A stretch of DNA of 64,000 bases from Trichomonas vaginalis G3 (taxonomy: Eukaryota; Parabasalia; Trichomonadida; Trichomonadidae): positions 16,594,165-16,658,164 of the forward strand of contig NC_067204.1 of the NCBI RefSeq assembly GCF_026262505.1, written 5' to 3'. Position 1 is the stretch's first letter. Each line of letters starts with the position of its first letter. Made by a program: the position numbers and the translations under genes. The notes beneath the pieces are model-generated. The model worked only from the letters and a program-made list of their open reading frames with translations, made no database searches and had not been told where the DNA came from. Below, piece by piece: positions 23,301 to 32,346 of the stretch.

Positions 23301-23637
23301 CATGCAAACAATACGCGAAGACTCAAATACAAACTATGACAAAATCTTTCTAGGATATAGGTTACCTGAGATGGGCGACCAGAGCCCAAAGGCAAAAAGG
23401 ACATGGGAAATTTACAACATACTAGGTGAACATGAGGCAAAGATGCAACAACTTGAAGCAGAGGGCAAGTTACCAAAAGCGACACCAAAGAAGAAGAGAA
23501 GAGTAGAACAAAGTGAAAGTAGTGAAGAAGTAACTTCATCTAGTGAAAGTAGTGGCAATGAAGGAAAAAGAAGAGTTAAAAACTCAGTCAGGAAGAAAGT
23601 AAAGCTTGGTCCGAGTGGGTTCTATTATGATATATAA
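20314..23637 (+). CDS. 1107-aa Maverick protein, probably structural, family unknown
   Basis: This is the longest gene of the element. It has a basic N-terminus (MPRKLRKNIRKRKG), a Gln/Met-rich stretch (about 27-50), a long coiled coil (about 85-365, with KEEQLKEL and AEVAKMEQDV heptads), a Pro/His segment (HGHRHRHAPKPA) and five tandem QQPTVQNPA repeats (about 424-465). A Gln/Glu-rich linker follows (about 615-680), then a folded-looking C-terminal region (about 700-1045) and a basic, serine-rich end. It precedes the capsid genes on the same strand, as a scaffold, core or terminal protein might. Against enzyme roles: I see no Walker, polymerase or protease motif. The function is not known to me. 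Confidence 0.75.
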   Translation: MPRKLRKNIRKRKGALKHPIVKLTPQQQLQQQMMNDPTMLQQMSSNPMLLNRVIGAQSGGLRAALLAKMAGYGGAADGTAYNPQSQMNLSSLKNQITDVKKSNIDIQKQISENEKKLEYDRHTKKLNELNVEKKKKEEQLKELSTEEYAKKVSEKAAEVAKMEQDVINLKNHTTQYKVLKDEEIKQKAMKTYMDSDEYKKEVEANVKAEKLLQLQNQTVQYENLAQESKNNDAAMQKAMKSAEYIKANNDWLDAQANAKAAQLIGSIRTKIQADEDSSNEALMNADFKNAFEALHSKVKLVNDFSSGKKLKSEGFDKELREVAQNMTKITDAATRQAVQSAYDAVRATVVESQEKELQQTKTDLVNAFLKTKSQVGHYAADGTYVPAGGTYIPPNPPREAPAPGLPKTFTSSHGHRHRHAPKPAQQPTVQNPAQQPTVQNPAQQPTVQNPAQQPTVQNPAQQQPQTEQGHKRSREKGNQEFLKMLKEDYGYPDTLDFSDRYKEAIRKFKEGNTDPNLFSFMAQHQIGYNLKPGKYKLAKGYDLIAYHPNDMNEFTPRYLMSELNDNSTLFMKRVKNRDGTKEERFMSPDDLDRELVKNGLGIYEMPPDEVQETQQEEVQIQPDMEEIVQQQQLEEPEGNEQVPPLETNFTELDEDLEQPKNLDPQQEYEVNMESFQESKKNSADIVEEYRKMFTDIQKTPTSDENIQHRMEVLKENVRKYNNPFYLRPYNVQSLAELGENKRLNFNKTYRNETLFKVHSEPNQYGNKPTFVSADYGTTMRWGHKANPDRWFIHLQPQFQEVVDAMEVNGEPDIAGIFSAALMPLKDMKDADILDQYEMNMAEGNITPDVLEHLSQRTTQNHRDGIFGEEFRMKVREREGREPIVHDLANESLQNVIKTYFADNELRRDEYLRKLKWTVPNEMLVLKNMFHDKIKPTTEINDARLKRWVKAFPFTKDIIGYMERKPEWLQKHIFGNELIPYGQALFEELEPETQERVMQTIREDSNTNYDKIFLGYRLPEMGDQSPKAKRTWEIYNILGEHEAKMQQLEAEGKLPKATPKKKRRVEQSESSEEVTSSSESSGNEGKRRVKNSVRKKVKLGPSGFYYDI

Positions 23638-23669
23638 ATCCAACTATTCTATATTTTTACCCATATGAA

Positions 23670-25191
23670 ATGTACGCCGCTCAGAATATAACGCCAACAG
23701 TTTTGGATGCCATGAACGGAAATGTTTCCGAATGGTACAACGAATGCGACAATGCCATTAGAAGGTCAGAAATAGTTCCTGGAACTTACGAATATACAAC
23801 TGCTGTTTCTTATGGAAACGTAGGTGAGTTTGGAGAAGGTTCTTCAACAACAGTAGATATTGCTTGCGACAGGTTTCATATTATTTCTATTGACAACTCA
23901 TTCTTATACGTGGAACAAGACATTGAAATAAAACCTTCTGCCAAGTTGTCTGACAAGAAAGGTTGCAATGGAATTTTCTATGTCGGATACCAAATATGCT
24001 CCAGAAGTTTTCATGGGATATAAGATATATTCTAACTCTGACTTAGTTCAAACAGTAACATGGGCAAACTATGAATGGTTCGCTTTGAGAAACTCAGTAC
24101 AACCACAAGCTAGAGAACAAACAGACCAGTATGCAACTATTGAGAAAATAAGAAGACTTGACCCTAACGTTCCAGGAGTTTATGTTAACCTTTCTGGACA
24201 AACTGCAGCAGCAGTAACCAAAGTAAAACTGAAACTTAGAGTTCCTTTGTCATCTTTCCTCATCTTCAGGTTTTTAAGATACTTGCCAAACTGGGCAGGA
24301 AAAATTTCTATCGAACTTACTCCAAGCAAAAATAACTTAGTCATTGCACCAACACAAGACCCATTCAGCATTACTGTAGCTGGAACTGGTGGAGCCAAGT
24401 TCTGTGACTTTTGCAAAGACAAAGTTGACTTAGACTTTGGTTTCTCAAACCTCAACACTGAAGTAAACTATTATTTCAATGCTGCTGGAGATGCTTGGGA
24501 CCCAGTTAAGTTCACATGCGAACAGTTTGAATGCAAGAGAATAGAAAGCAGACTTGCCGTTTATATGTTGGACCCAGATATTTCAAATGCTTTAGCTGCC
24601 AAATATATTGCAGTTCCACTTATGTTCCCTATACACCAAATATCTGTCAAAGACTTTGCAGGTGAAGTTGGAAACCAAAATCCAGGAGCCGCAGGTGCAA
24701 GAACAGATATTGCTTTAACAACTGCAATGAAACATGCAGATACTATGTTTGTACTGTTCAGACGAACTATAAATGACTATTCTTGTTTCTACAACCCTGG
24801 TATTAAATATCATATAAACATAGATGGCAAATATTATCCAAGAGAAGAATATTCTACAGTTGAGGATATGAGGTCATACAACTTGACATTAGATGCTATG
24901 AACTTTAACAACAACTTCACAACAACCATTAACCCTGAAATGCAAAGTTCTATTATGCCATATGTGAAAGTATGGACTCATACAGGAGGTCAAAAAACTC
25001 AATATACAAATGGAGACCGTTCAAACTTTTGGCTTGGCATTCCATTTGCTGACTCAGAAGACTTTATGGGTGGTATTTCAACTGTTGGTTACTGTACAAA
25101 ACAATATACTGGTGACAGAGACGGTCCAGATGAATTGAGAGCAAAGAAGTTTACAAAACCAATAGCACTTTTCACGGAAGATGCTCTTTGA
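23670..25191 (+). pseudogene. Major capsid protein-like (double jelly-roll), broken
   Basis: About 500 residues in total, the size of Polinton major capsid proteins. It is rich in beta-prone segments and aromatic loops (TWANYEWFALRNS, FRFLRYLPNWAGKISIEL, VLFRRTINDYSCFYNPG) and is followed by a protein of penton size (26193). No enzyme motif is present. In Polintons the double jelly-roll protein forms hexons of a predicted icosahedral shell; here the call rests on size, position and composition, not on a motif. This copy looks broken, with about one break. Its 3' end overlaps the convergent gene at 25172. Confidence 0.55.
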
Positions 25192-25591
25192 AGATTCGTT
25201 CGATGAAAACCTGCTGGGGCTCCTCAGATTGGCATAACGACAGCTTCCATCGAGCAGATTTTGGCAGCAGGTCAGTAAGTTGTTCTTGAACTGACTTCTC
25301 TCCGTCAAATATTGACAGTACGCCAGTTTTGACATAATATTGTATTATAAACTTTCCTTTAGTAATATCTGTAAGTTTTGAAGTTATATTTTTGTCTGCT
25401 TCAAGAACTTTCACCATTTCAGTTATACCAACTTTCTTTGCTTTATGAAAATATTTAGGTTCAGCAAAGACTGCTATTCTATAACATTTTCCATTGTTTG
25501 TGTAAAGAACTATTCTGTCAATGTATTTGTATTGTTTGTGAGTATAAACTTTGTTCTGCTTCAATTCAATAAGATATCCGAATACGTCCAT
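25172..25591 (-). CDS. Small Maverick protein, function unknown
   Basis: This 139-residue protein is encoded opposite to the capsid gene and overlaps its 3' end by 20 bases. It starts MDVFGYLIELKQNKVYTHKQ and has alternating hydrophobic and basic residues with no signal peptide or known motif. Its start codon is only 18 bases from the divergent start at 25610, so the two genes must share a minimal promoter. The frame is intact, which supports it being real. I do not recognise the family. Confidence 0.6.
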   Translation of the reverse strand: MDVFGYLIELKQNKVYTHKQYKYIDRIVLYTNNGKCYRIAVFAEPKYFHKAKKVGITEMVKVLEADKNITSKLTDITKGKFIIQYYVKTGVLSIFDGEKSVQEQLTDLLPKSARWKLSLCQSEEPQQVFIERIFKEHLP

Positions 25592-25609
25592 CTTTTTATT
25601 CTAAGTAAA

Positions 25610-26174
25610 ATGTCATTTCCGAAAAATAGAAGCGTAAGTGTTTCAAAAGGTTTAATGGCGGTGGCAGATGTGAAGTTAAATTCACCAACTCAAACAAACA
25701 GTCAAAGTGTTGTTGTCAATGTCAAAGACAGAGATGTTGAAGTGGGGAAACCATACGAAGACGAAGATGGTATAACAATTGTTCCTGTAAAAGAACCAAC
25801 ATATCCTGAAGTTAGCAGAGACTTAAGTTCTGTTGCAGATATTCGAAACGACTACCAACAACTGAAAGACAAACTTCAAACTCAGGAGAAGAATTTGTCA
25901 AGCTTTAAGTATAATGTTAAACTTGGTCGAACACAACCCTGTAAAAGTGAACTCATATGTCATTGCACCTCATGAAGTTTTGAAAGAACTATTGAAACTT
26001 TTGACAGAGGCAGACGATATAAACATCAAAGAAATAGAACCCGACATTAGTTGCTGTGGTGTTTCATATAATGCCATTGACAAGATATACGTTATGAAAG
26101 GAGGTGAAACGTTGAACTTAAAATATAGTTTCCCAGACGTTATAAAAATATTTGACGACCAAACATTTCATTAA
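25610..26174 (+). pseudogene. Maverick protein with central coiled coil, broken
   Basis: The gene begins MSFPKNRSVSVSKGLMAVAD, has an acidic patch (YEDEDGITIVPV) and a short coiled coil (DYQQLKDKLQTQEKN), and its 3' half is rich in Leu/Ile with ISCCGVSYN. It lies between the capsid genes and may be a virion component. It looks broken, about once. Start at 25610 chosen because CTAAGTAAAATG resembles the context of the next gene (CTAAGTAAATG at 26193). Family unknown. Confidence 0.5.
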
Positions 26175-26192
26175 AATTTATTTGCTAAGTAA

Positions 26193-26981
26193 ATGGCAGA
26201 AGACATAATGGTTTATACTATTACGACTAAAAACCCTGAGTCATATAATTCTATAACAACAAACTTACAAAGTCCTCAAGGACGATATTGTAAACTAACC
26301 TTAAACACAATGACGACTAAAGCCTGTTTTGCTCTTTTGACACCAGAAGACTTTATTGTTGTGAATGGTAAAAAATACTCCTTTGAAGATACTTACTCAG
26401 ATATACCACCAACAGGTTTTGTTGACTTATTTAATACTTTAAGTATGGGTGTAACATGTGCTGCAACTAGAGCAGGTTTCATTATGTTTGGATGTCCGAC
26501 TGAGTTTACTATAAACGATATGGGCTATAATACAAAACTTATTTCTGGTTTTTACTACCAACAGTTTCCTATAACAGGAAAAGGTGTCATACAAGGAATG
26601 TCTATTCCATTGACATTAAGCACACCAATCTTATATATTGTTTCAAACTTAGGTTCAAAGTGTTATTCGAATGTCGACAGAAACTATTATGACCAAAAGA
26701 TACTTATGCGTATAAACAATACTTTCTCTGCTGGTTTGCCTATTGTTCATTCAAATGCAGAATTTTCAACCTTAGTGAACTCAAACACTTTGGCAAGTAT
26801 AACGTTGACATTAGTTGACGCAAACTTTGTTCCTGTAAAACTTTTATGTCCTATGTATTTGTCAATGACGGCAGAAAGTTTCGAATTGGAAGATGCAACT
26901 GGTGAAAGTATTGTATTACAAGAACAACTTCAACAACAAATAGCTCAAGAACAACAAATGCAACAACAAAGTCAAGAATAA
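26193..26981 (+). CDS. Penton-like minor capsid protein (single jelly-roll), tentative
   Basis: The protein has 262 residues, close to the usual length of Polinton penton proteins, and lies downstream of the major capsid gene. The first 240 residues are rich in beta-prone, polar segments (MVYTITTKNPESYNSITT, GVIQGMSIPLTLSTPILYIV), compatible with one jelly-roll. The C-terminus is a Gln-rich tail (LQQQIAQEQQMQQQSQE). No enzymatic motif. In the family this protein closes the five-fold corners of the capsid. The call rests on size and position; fold prediction would settle it. The frame is whole. Confidence 0.5.
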   Translation: MAEDIMVYTITTKNPESYNSITTNLQSPQGRYCKLTLNTMTTKACFALLTPEDFIVVNGKKYSFEDTYSDIPPTGFVDLFNTLSMGVTCAATRAGFIMFGCPTEFTINDMGYNTKLISGFYYQQFPITGKGVIQGMSIPLTLSTPILYIVSNLGSKCYSNVDRNYYDQKILMRINNTFSAGLPIVHSNAEFSTLVNSNTLASITLTLVDANFVPVKLLCPMYLSMTAESFELEDATGESIVLQEQLQQQIAQEQQMQQQSQE

Positions 26982-27011
26982 AAAAATAATATTTTTTTTA
27001 TTTTTATAAAA

Positions 27012-28247
27012 ATGTACAGAATAGATGTTTCAGATTTTTATGACTTCCAAGCATTCAGAAATATGTGTCCATTTAGAGACTATAACAAAGCAGTCGAGAA
27101 TTTGAAACGTTTAGTCATTTATGTTGACTCTGCCCCAGAATGTTATGTCATGAAAGAATGGGATGTTGTCTTTAACAAACCAAGAGCAACAATAGTGTCT
27201 GAACAAGAATGTAGACAGAAACTTAAGAAAATAAAAGTCGTACAAGTTGGCATGAAGATGTTAGATGCTTGGGATATCTTATTGTCAAAGTTAGAAGATT
27301 TTTCAGTTCGTGGTATAAAGTTTTATACACCTTCTCCAAACTTCTATTCTATCTTCACTGGATATAAATATGAACAAGTAGAATGGAAAGAAAATATTAT
27401 AGAAGCTTGGTTAGACCATGTCAAAGAAATTATATGCAATGGAAACGAAAAGGTTTATGAGTATATCTTATGTTGGTTTGCAAACATCTTACAACATCCA
27501 AGTGCTAAAAATGAAACTGCTCTCATTATAATTGGAAAACAAGGAACAGGTAAGAATACTTTCTTTACAGATATTTTGTGCAAACTGTTAGAAGGTTATT
27601 CGAATCCGAATATGACAAACTTAGAAAACATCTGTGGTAAGTTTAACTCCTCAATAGAGAATATGAAACTTATAGTTTGCAATGAACTTCAAAGTATAGA
27701 TACAACAAAAGTTTTGAACTCAGATGCTTTGAAGAGTCTTATAACAGACAAAGTTGGAGTTGTTGAAAGAAAGTATAAAGACCAAAGAGTTTGTGAAAAT
27801 GTTGCAAACTTCATTATGGTTTCAAACAATGCTGTTCCGATGAAGTTAGAAAGTTCTGACAGAAGATATGTAGTTGTCAGAACGTCAGAAGCTCATATGC
27901 AAGATACAGAATATTTTGACGACTTAGCAGAAACTTTGACATCTGACTTTTACAACCACTTGTTCTCATATTTTATGACATTAGATATTTCTAAGTTCAA
28001 TCCAAGACAAATTCCACATACAGAAGAGAGACAAACATTGTTAGAAGCAAACAAGAGTGTATATGAACTGTTCATAGAAGAAAGCGACTTTGTGTCATTA
28101 GATGAAAGGTCTTTATATGATTTGTATAAACAATATTGTCAAGAATATGGTTATATGGCAGCTTCTAAACGAACATTCTTGGCAAATGTCAAAAGTCTTT
28201 TAGATGTTCAGAATGGTGTATATACAAAGAAAAATTTTTCTGAGTAA
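27012..28247 (+). CDS. Superfamily 3 helicase (D5/virophage type)
   Basis: A 411-residue protein with a clear SF3 core. Walker A GKQGTGKNTF is at about 174, Walker B LIVCNEL at about 219, motif C NFIMVSNN at about 268 and the arginine-finger region DRRYVVV at about 282. A helical region precedes the core (residues 1-150), and a winged-helix-like tail follows (SLYDLYKQYCQEYGYM near 360). SF3 helicases of poxvirus-D5 type unwind DNA during viral replication. The primase half seen in many D5 proteins is not evident. The gene lies directly downstream of the penton-like gene on the same strand. The frame is whole and all core motifs are present. Confidence 0.88.
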   Translation: MYRIDVSDFYDFQAFRNMCPFRDYNKAVENLKRLVIYVDSAPECYVMKEWDVVFNKPRATIVSEQECRQKLKKIKVVQVGMKMLDAWDILLSKLEDFSVRGIKFYTPSPNFYSIFTGYKYEQVEWKENIIEAWLDHVKEIICNGNEKVYEYILCWFANILQHPSAKNETALIIIGKQGTGKNTFFTDILCKLLEGYSNPNMTNLENICGKFNSSIENMKLIVCNELQSIDTTKVLNSDALKSLITDKVGVVERKYKDQRVCENVANFIMVSNNAVPMKLESSDRRYVVVRTSEAHMQDTEYFDDLAETLTSDFYNHLFSYFMTLDISKFNPRQIPHTEERQTLLEANKSVYELFIEESDFVSLDERSLYDLYKQYCQEYGYMAASKRTFLANVKSLLDVQNGVYTKKNFSE

Positions 28248-28312
28248 ATTTAAAAAAAAATATTTTTTATCCGATAGAAAAGATGACGAAATTCATCTCA
28301 GTAAACAAGTAA

Positions 28313-28702
28313 ATGTCAGGACTTAAAGAAGAACTAGACCCATTCACATATTTGAATGTTTACTTCTACCATTTTGAAAAGTCTTCATTCAGCAAAGTTT
28401 GGAACATCGAACCAGTTAAGTTTGCTATTGTGACTAAAAATGGTGCAAAATTTGAAGACTTAGACATAGAAGGTTTGTTAACAGTCAAAGAAAGTTTTGA
28501 CAGAAGGTTCTCAAAACTTAAAGAAGGCAAAGCATACAAACTTGTTATACCTTATGAACCAAAGAAGACAGACGACTATGAATATTATGAGTCTAAAGTT
28601 GTAGAAGTTCAAGGTAAATTGGGTAAAAAGATTTTAGAGTCTAAGCCAGTGTTTACTCCTAAAGAGGAAGAGAACATTGACATTGACCCAGAAATGTTCT
28701 AA
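28313..28702 (+). CDS. Small acidic Maverick protein, function unknown
   Basis: A 129-residue protein starting MSGLKEELDPFTYLNVYFYH. It has mixed alpha/beta composition and a strongly acidic tail (EEENIDIDPEMF), with no membrane segment or known motif. It follows the helicase by 65 bases, with an AT-rich spacer and the context AGTAAATG at the start. The acidic tail and the single-domain size would suit a single-stranded-DNA-binding protein, but that is only a thought from size, tail and the helicase next door. Family not recognised. Confidence 0.6.
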   Translation: MSGLKEELDPFTYLNVYFYHFEKSSFSKVWNIEPVKFAIVTKNGAKFEDLDIEGLLTVKESFDRRFSKLKEGKAYKLVIPYEPKKTDDYEYYESKVVEVQGKLGKKILESKPVFTPKEEENIDIDPEMF

Positions 28703-28719
28703 AAATAAAAATTTTATTT

Positions 28720-29168
28720 TTACATGTCAAATTTTCTTCTCTTGGAACTGGTTCAGGTTCTTTCTTCTCTTCTTCTACTTTCTTTTCTTTCTTTTCTCTC
28801 TTCTTCTCCTGGTGGAGATATGTCAAATTTCTCAGAACCATATCTATGTAAAAGTTCTTTGTCCTTTAATAGCTCATCTATTCTGTTTTCTATTTCATCT
28901 TCAAGAACAGCGCATGTGTCTTCTTTGCATTCTAAGAACTTTGTTGACTTCATCTTTCCAATCGGCGTCATCTCTGTCAACAAGTCTGTCATTGACAAAT
29001 TTTAAGACTGCTCTTTGTAATGTTTTATGGTTCTTGTCATATTCCCAGAAACAGAACTTTTAGAACAAATTCACCTTTCTTGTTTACACTATGTAAGATT
29101 TTATGGTCTACAGATGTTTTGCTGTCGAAAAGCTTGTCTCGAATATAGATAGCGAAATCGCTAGACAT
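28720..29168 (-). pseudogene. Maverick small gene, broken
   Basis: Remnants on the minus strand begin MSSDFAIYIRDKLFDSKTSV and end in Lys/Glu/Pro-rich sequence. The gene is divergent from the packaging ATPase (29205), 36 bases away. It looks broken about three times. Family unknown. Confidence 0.4.
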
Positions 29169-29204
29169 TTTCTAAAAGATAAAAATTTTAATTTTTCTAA
29201 AAAT

Positions 29205-30064
29205 ATGTTAGAAAAAAAGTTTGCTGACATTGACAAGAAATTTGAGAATGTTTTAAATAAGAACAAGAGGAAGTTAGAAAATGCTCAGATAAAGCCTATA
29301 CATGACAAGTTCTTATTTGCTCAGAATGGTATAACAGGTCTAATTGCACCACCTGGGTCTGGTAAGACTTTCACTTATCTTAAAATGGCTGCACAACAAC
29401 AAGAACTAGATGAGAAGAACCCATTCTATGAGTTAGTAGTCATTTGTAGTACTTCTGGTCAATTTGACCAAACCGTCAATTCGTTCAAAGTATTATAAAG
29501 AAGTCTAAGTTAGTATGTATAAAGGATACTGAGTTGTTAGTTGGATAAAGAAGTACCAAAGAAGAGTTTTGAAGTATAATGCTATAAATGAGTATATAAA
29601 TTCTAAGTTTAAAGACCCAAATGAGGAAAATGCAGAGAATATTAGAGAAGAAACACTTCAGAAACAAACAGAAAGAGATAGAATACATTTCGAAGAAATT
29701 GCAATCTTACGATTGGAAGACTTACCCTCATAGGTGTCTTCTTATCTTAGACGACTTTGCATCTCATCCTTTGTTAAAGAACAGAGAACAAGATATGTGT
29801 CGAATTCTTAAGAAGCTCAGACACTTTAACATCTCAGTTGTCATTTGTGTACAGACAGCAAAGAGTTTAAGTAAGGATGTTAAAAGAATACTTACTGACA
29901 TAATACTTTTCCCCGGATTGTCCGAAGACGATTTCATGGAACTTATGAAAGAGTCCATGGCAGGTAAGTTTGACAGACATGAACTATGGAGAAGTACAAA
30001 GTCATACAAGACCCTCATACTTCTTTCAGAATTCATATCTACGCAAACAAAGTTCAAATTGTAA
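29205..30064 (+). pseudogene. A32-like packaging ATPase, broken
   Basis: Walker A APPGSGKT is visible about 50 residues in, and Walker B LLILDDFASHP in the second half, followed by the VVICVQTAKSLS segment that resembles the motif III region of FtsK/HerA-type packaging ATPases of the A32 group. In Polintons and their viral relatives this enzyme pumps the genome into the capsid. The visible length of about 285 residues matches the family. The copy is broken, about once or twice. Start at 29205 (MLEKKFADIDKKFE) preferred because the divergent gene begins at 29168. Confidence 0.8.
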
Positions 30065-30090
30065 AAAGTCAATAAAAATAAATGGTTCAT

Positions 30091-30947
30091 CTACCCTACT
30101 TGTTTGAAGTTGTCAAAATACTCTGTTATTTTTTCCTTTAACAATGACAAATCTTCTTTGAATGTAAGTATTGTACAACCTTTCATATCATAGTGTGTTT
30201 GAGGTAACGTATCTTGAACTATTTGTTTCACATCTTCATTTGGGGTCATTGAAATCGGTAAGTTTTCGCGATAGAACCAATTTCTGTCAGATTTGTAAAT
30301 CTTAGCAAGGTCGTAAAAGCTTTTGTTGTTTCTTCTGACTAAATGCAACATAACCATATCTCTGTCTTCTTCATTTTCCATCTCTTCAGTATAAATCATA
30401 TACTTATAGTTCTTTTCCTTTCCTTTTGGTACCGAACGTGGTATTCTTTTCTGAATGCTTTTGTCTTTTGCTTCAAGCTTGTTTTCCATCTCTTCACGTT
30501 CTTGTCTATGAATTTCGTCAAGAAGTCTGTAAATATACCAAGCATAACGAGCTGAAGCCCACATTGCAACAGCATTTACAAGAAGTCTATGTACATAATA
30601 TCCTCTCAAACCGTTTGGCAATTTTTCACGATTTTCATAGAGTTTTGGCGACTGGGGTTTTTCTCCCACTCGAGTTTTTGCGACTACGGGATTCTCGTAG
30701 TCGAATTTTCAGCTTCATTTAATAGTTCAATAGTGCTTTGGTTCCTAAACCAGTCTTGTGGTTTCTTATTGTCGGGTGCAAAACATGCTGTCAAAATACT
30801 TTGCATTTGGTACATATCGTCTTTGACCGAACGAATGAGACGTAACTGTTTGTTAAACTGTATGTACTCGTATTCTTCATTTATAGCTTCATGGACTATA
30901 ACTGTTGTTGTGTTCTCTGTTGTTGACATTACTGTCTTTACATACAA
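30091..30947 (-). pseudogene. KilA-N domain protein with a DUF3627-like tail, broken
   Basis: The N-terminal half has KilA-N features (PQDWFRNQSTIELLNEAE, then GYYVHRLLVNAVAMWASARYA and IYRLLDEI). The C-terminal part (RSVPKGKEKNYKYMIYTEEM, then HLVRRNNKSF) looks like the DUF3627-type tail that follows KilA-N in large DNA viruses. KilA-N proteins bind DNA and are common in phages, giant viruses and Mavericks, probably as regulators. The copy is broken, about once. Its upstream 68 bases (30940-31008) are duplicated almost exactly before the gene at 32213. Confidence 0.65.
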
Positions 30948-31008
30948 AATAAAAAAATAAATAAAAATAAAACTAACTTTATTTTTTCTATCTTAAGGAA
31001 ATTCATGA
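30940..31008 (-). promoter_or_regulatory. Duplicated 68-bp upstream region, copy 1
   Basis: CATACAAAATAAAAAAATAA...TTAAGGAAATTCATGA lies in front of the KilA-N gene. The same 68 bases recur at 32220-32287, in front of the 312-residue gene. An upstream region kept identical at two different genes is a likely promoter module. Confidence 0.6.
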
Positions 31009-31040
31009 TTTTTGTGCTGAATTCAATAAAAATATAATTT

Positions 31041-31078
31041 AGGTGAAGAGGTGAGATTTCACCTCTTTTTTCACCTCA
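31041..31078. repeat. Hairpin module AGGTGA...TCACCT, copy 1
   Basis: AGGTGAAGAGGTGAGATTTC followed by ACCTCTTTTTTCACCTCA can fold on itself. The same module occurs at 31219-31254, in a variant at 32708-32745, and eleven times in the 11.1 kb palindromic element. Here it sits between the KilA-N gene and the 3' end of the 312-residue gene. Confidence 0.75.
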
Positions 31079-31218
31079 TTTCTACCCCAGTTATTTTATA
31101 AACGTTTCACATGGTAAACGTTATTTTTTAAATTTTGTGAAAACTCAACGGTTTGACACATGCCCTAAAAATTATTTTACTCAGAATTTTGTTGCTGAAT
31201 TCAATAAAAATATATTTT

Positions 31219-31254
31219 AGGTGAAGAGGTGAGATTTCACCTCTTTTTTCACCT
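31219..31254. repeat. Hairpin module, copy 2, 3' of the 312-aa gene
   Basis: This copy is nearly identical to 31041-31078. It lies 20 bases beyond the stop of the minus-strand gene at 31275, a position that would suit a transcript end or an exchange point between gene cassettes. Confidence 0.75.
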
Positions 31255-31274
31255 AATTTTTCACCCCAGTTATT

Positions 31275-32213
31275 TTATAAGCGTTTTACATGAATTGTAC
31301 GATGTATATTTGAAATCCTAAACAGTTTTGTAGCTTCTATTTCTTCTTTTAGTACATCGAATGTTTTAACAATGCCGAAGGTTTCTTTATACTTCTTCTT
31401 GACATCAGATAGAAGGAAATCGTCAGCAGTTGGATAGTTTTTGTTCAGAAATTCTAACATGTCCATTTTATTTTCTGCTGGCTTTTCTGCTTCTTTCTTT
31501 AAGTCAGCATAGTCGTTTCGCATACGTTCTATCTCTTTGACGGAGTAGTTATATTTCCTAATTGCTGCTTTACATTTAGAACATTGCGGGTTCATTTTTG
31601 CGTTATATTCTGAAACCTTACCTGCTAAAACAACCAAGGCGTCAATGGTTTTCTTTAAATCTGAAGCAGTTGGTTTTATCTGTTCATTCCATACCTTACC
31701 TCTTCTATCTTTATCTCTTATCTGCCATACACATTTTGCAGCTAATGAAACAAAGTTGTCGTATGTCTTAAACTCCCCAGATTTATATATGTCAGAGATG
31801 TTCTTATATACCATGTCGCAATCTTTGTCCATAACTTTATGGTTGCAATGATATCCTAGAAACTCATAATTTACCTTTCGTATGAACTTCTTTATTTCTA
31901 CTGAGTCAGTTGCTTTGACTTCAATTTCGTCGAATTCAGGAATAGTTAGTTTTTGCTGCTGAATTTCAGGTAGTTTAGGCAAATGGTCGATGAGGTCCTC
32001 CATTTCATAAAGATACTGTTCATTTGTTTCATCTTTCGCACTACAGTCTAAATTACTTGTTAAAAGTTCCTGCTTTATTCTTTGTATTTCTGTTTCGAAA
32101 GTAAATGAAGAAGGAATGAAGCTTTTCATTTCTACTAACATAGATGTTGGATTCATGACTAACGAGTTTGGTGCTGTTGTTTGAATTGTTGTTGTGCCGA
32201 TTGTTGAAATCAT
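31275..32213 (-). CDS. 312-aa Maverick protein, function unknown
   Basis: The N-terminus is Thr/Ser-rich (MISTIGTTTIQTTAPNS). A helical middle contains CNHKVMDKDCD and VSLAAKCVWQIRDKDRRG, and a CSKCKAAIRKYNYS segment could hold metal together with the other cysteines. The C-terminal part (about 215-300) is helical and charged. It has no transmembrane segment and no enzyme motif. It follows a promoter module shared with the KilA-N gene and is bounded by hairpin modules on both sides, so it may be an exchangeable cassette. The frame is whole. Family not recognised. Confidence 0.65.
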   Translation of the reverse strand: MISTIGTTTIQTTAPNSLVMNPTSMLVEMKSFIPSSFTFETEIQRIKQELLTSNLDCSAKDETNEQYLYEMEDLIDHLPKLPEIQQQKLTIPEFDEIEVKATDSVEIKKFIRKVNYEFLGYHCNHKVMDKDCDMVYKNISDIYKSGEFKTYDNFVSLAAKCVWQIRDKDRRGKVWNEQIKPTASDLKKTIDALVVLAGKVSEYNAKMNPQCSKCKAAIRKYNYSVKEIERMRNDYADLKKEAEKPAENKMDMLEFLNKNYPTADDFLLSDVKKKYKETFGIVKTFDVLKEEIEATKLFRISNIHRTIHVKRL

Positions 32214-32219
32214 ATCTTA

Positions 32220-32287
32220 CATACAAAATAAAAAAATAAATAAAAATAAAACTAACTTTATTTTTTCTATCTTAAGGAAATTCATGA
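32220..32287 (-). promoter_or_regulatory. Duplicated 68-bp upstream region, copy 2
   Basis: This is the same sequence as 30940-31008, placed directly before the start of the 312-residue gene. Confidence 0.6.
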
Positions 32288-32297
32288 AAATTCAAGA

Positions 32298-32346
32298 GGG
32301 TAGAAATGAGGGTAGAAATGAGGTTAGATCTAACCATCTACCCTAA
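32298..32346. repeat. Hairpin module GGTAGAAATGAGG / GATCTAACCATCTACCC
   Basis: GATCTAACCATCTACCCTAAA here is also found at the centre of the 11.1 kb palindromic element (4875-4895, inverted at 4736-4756). It can pair with the GGGTAGA repeats just before it. It lies at the 3' end of the KilA-N remnant that ends at 32343. Confidence 0.75.
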
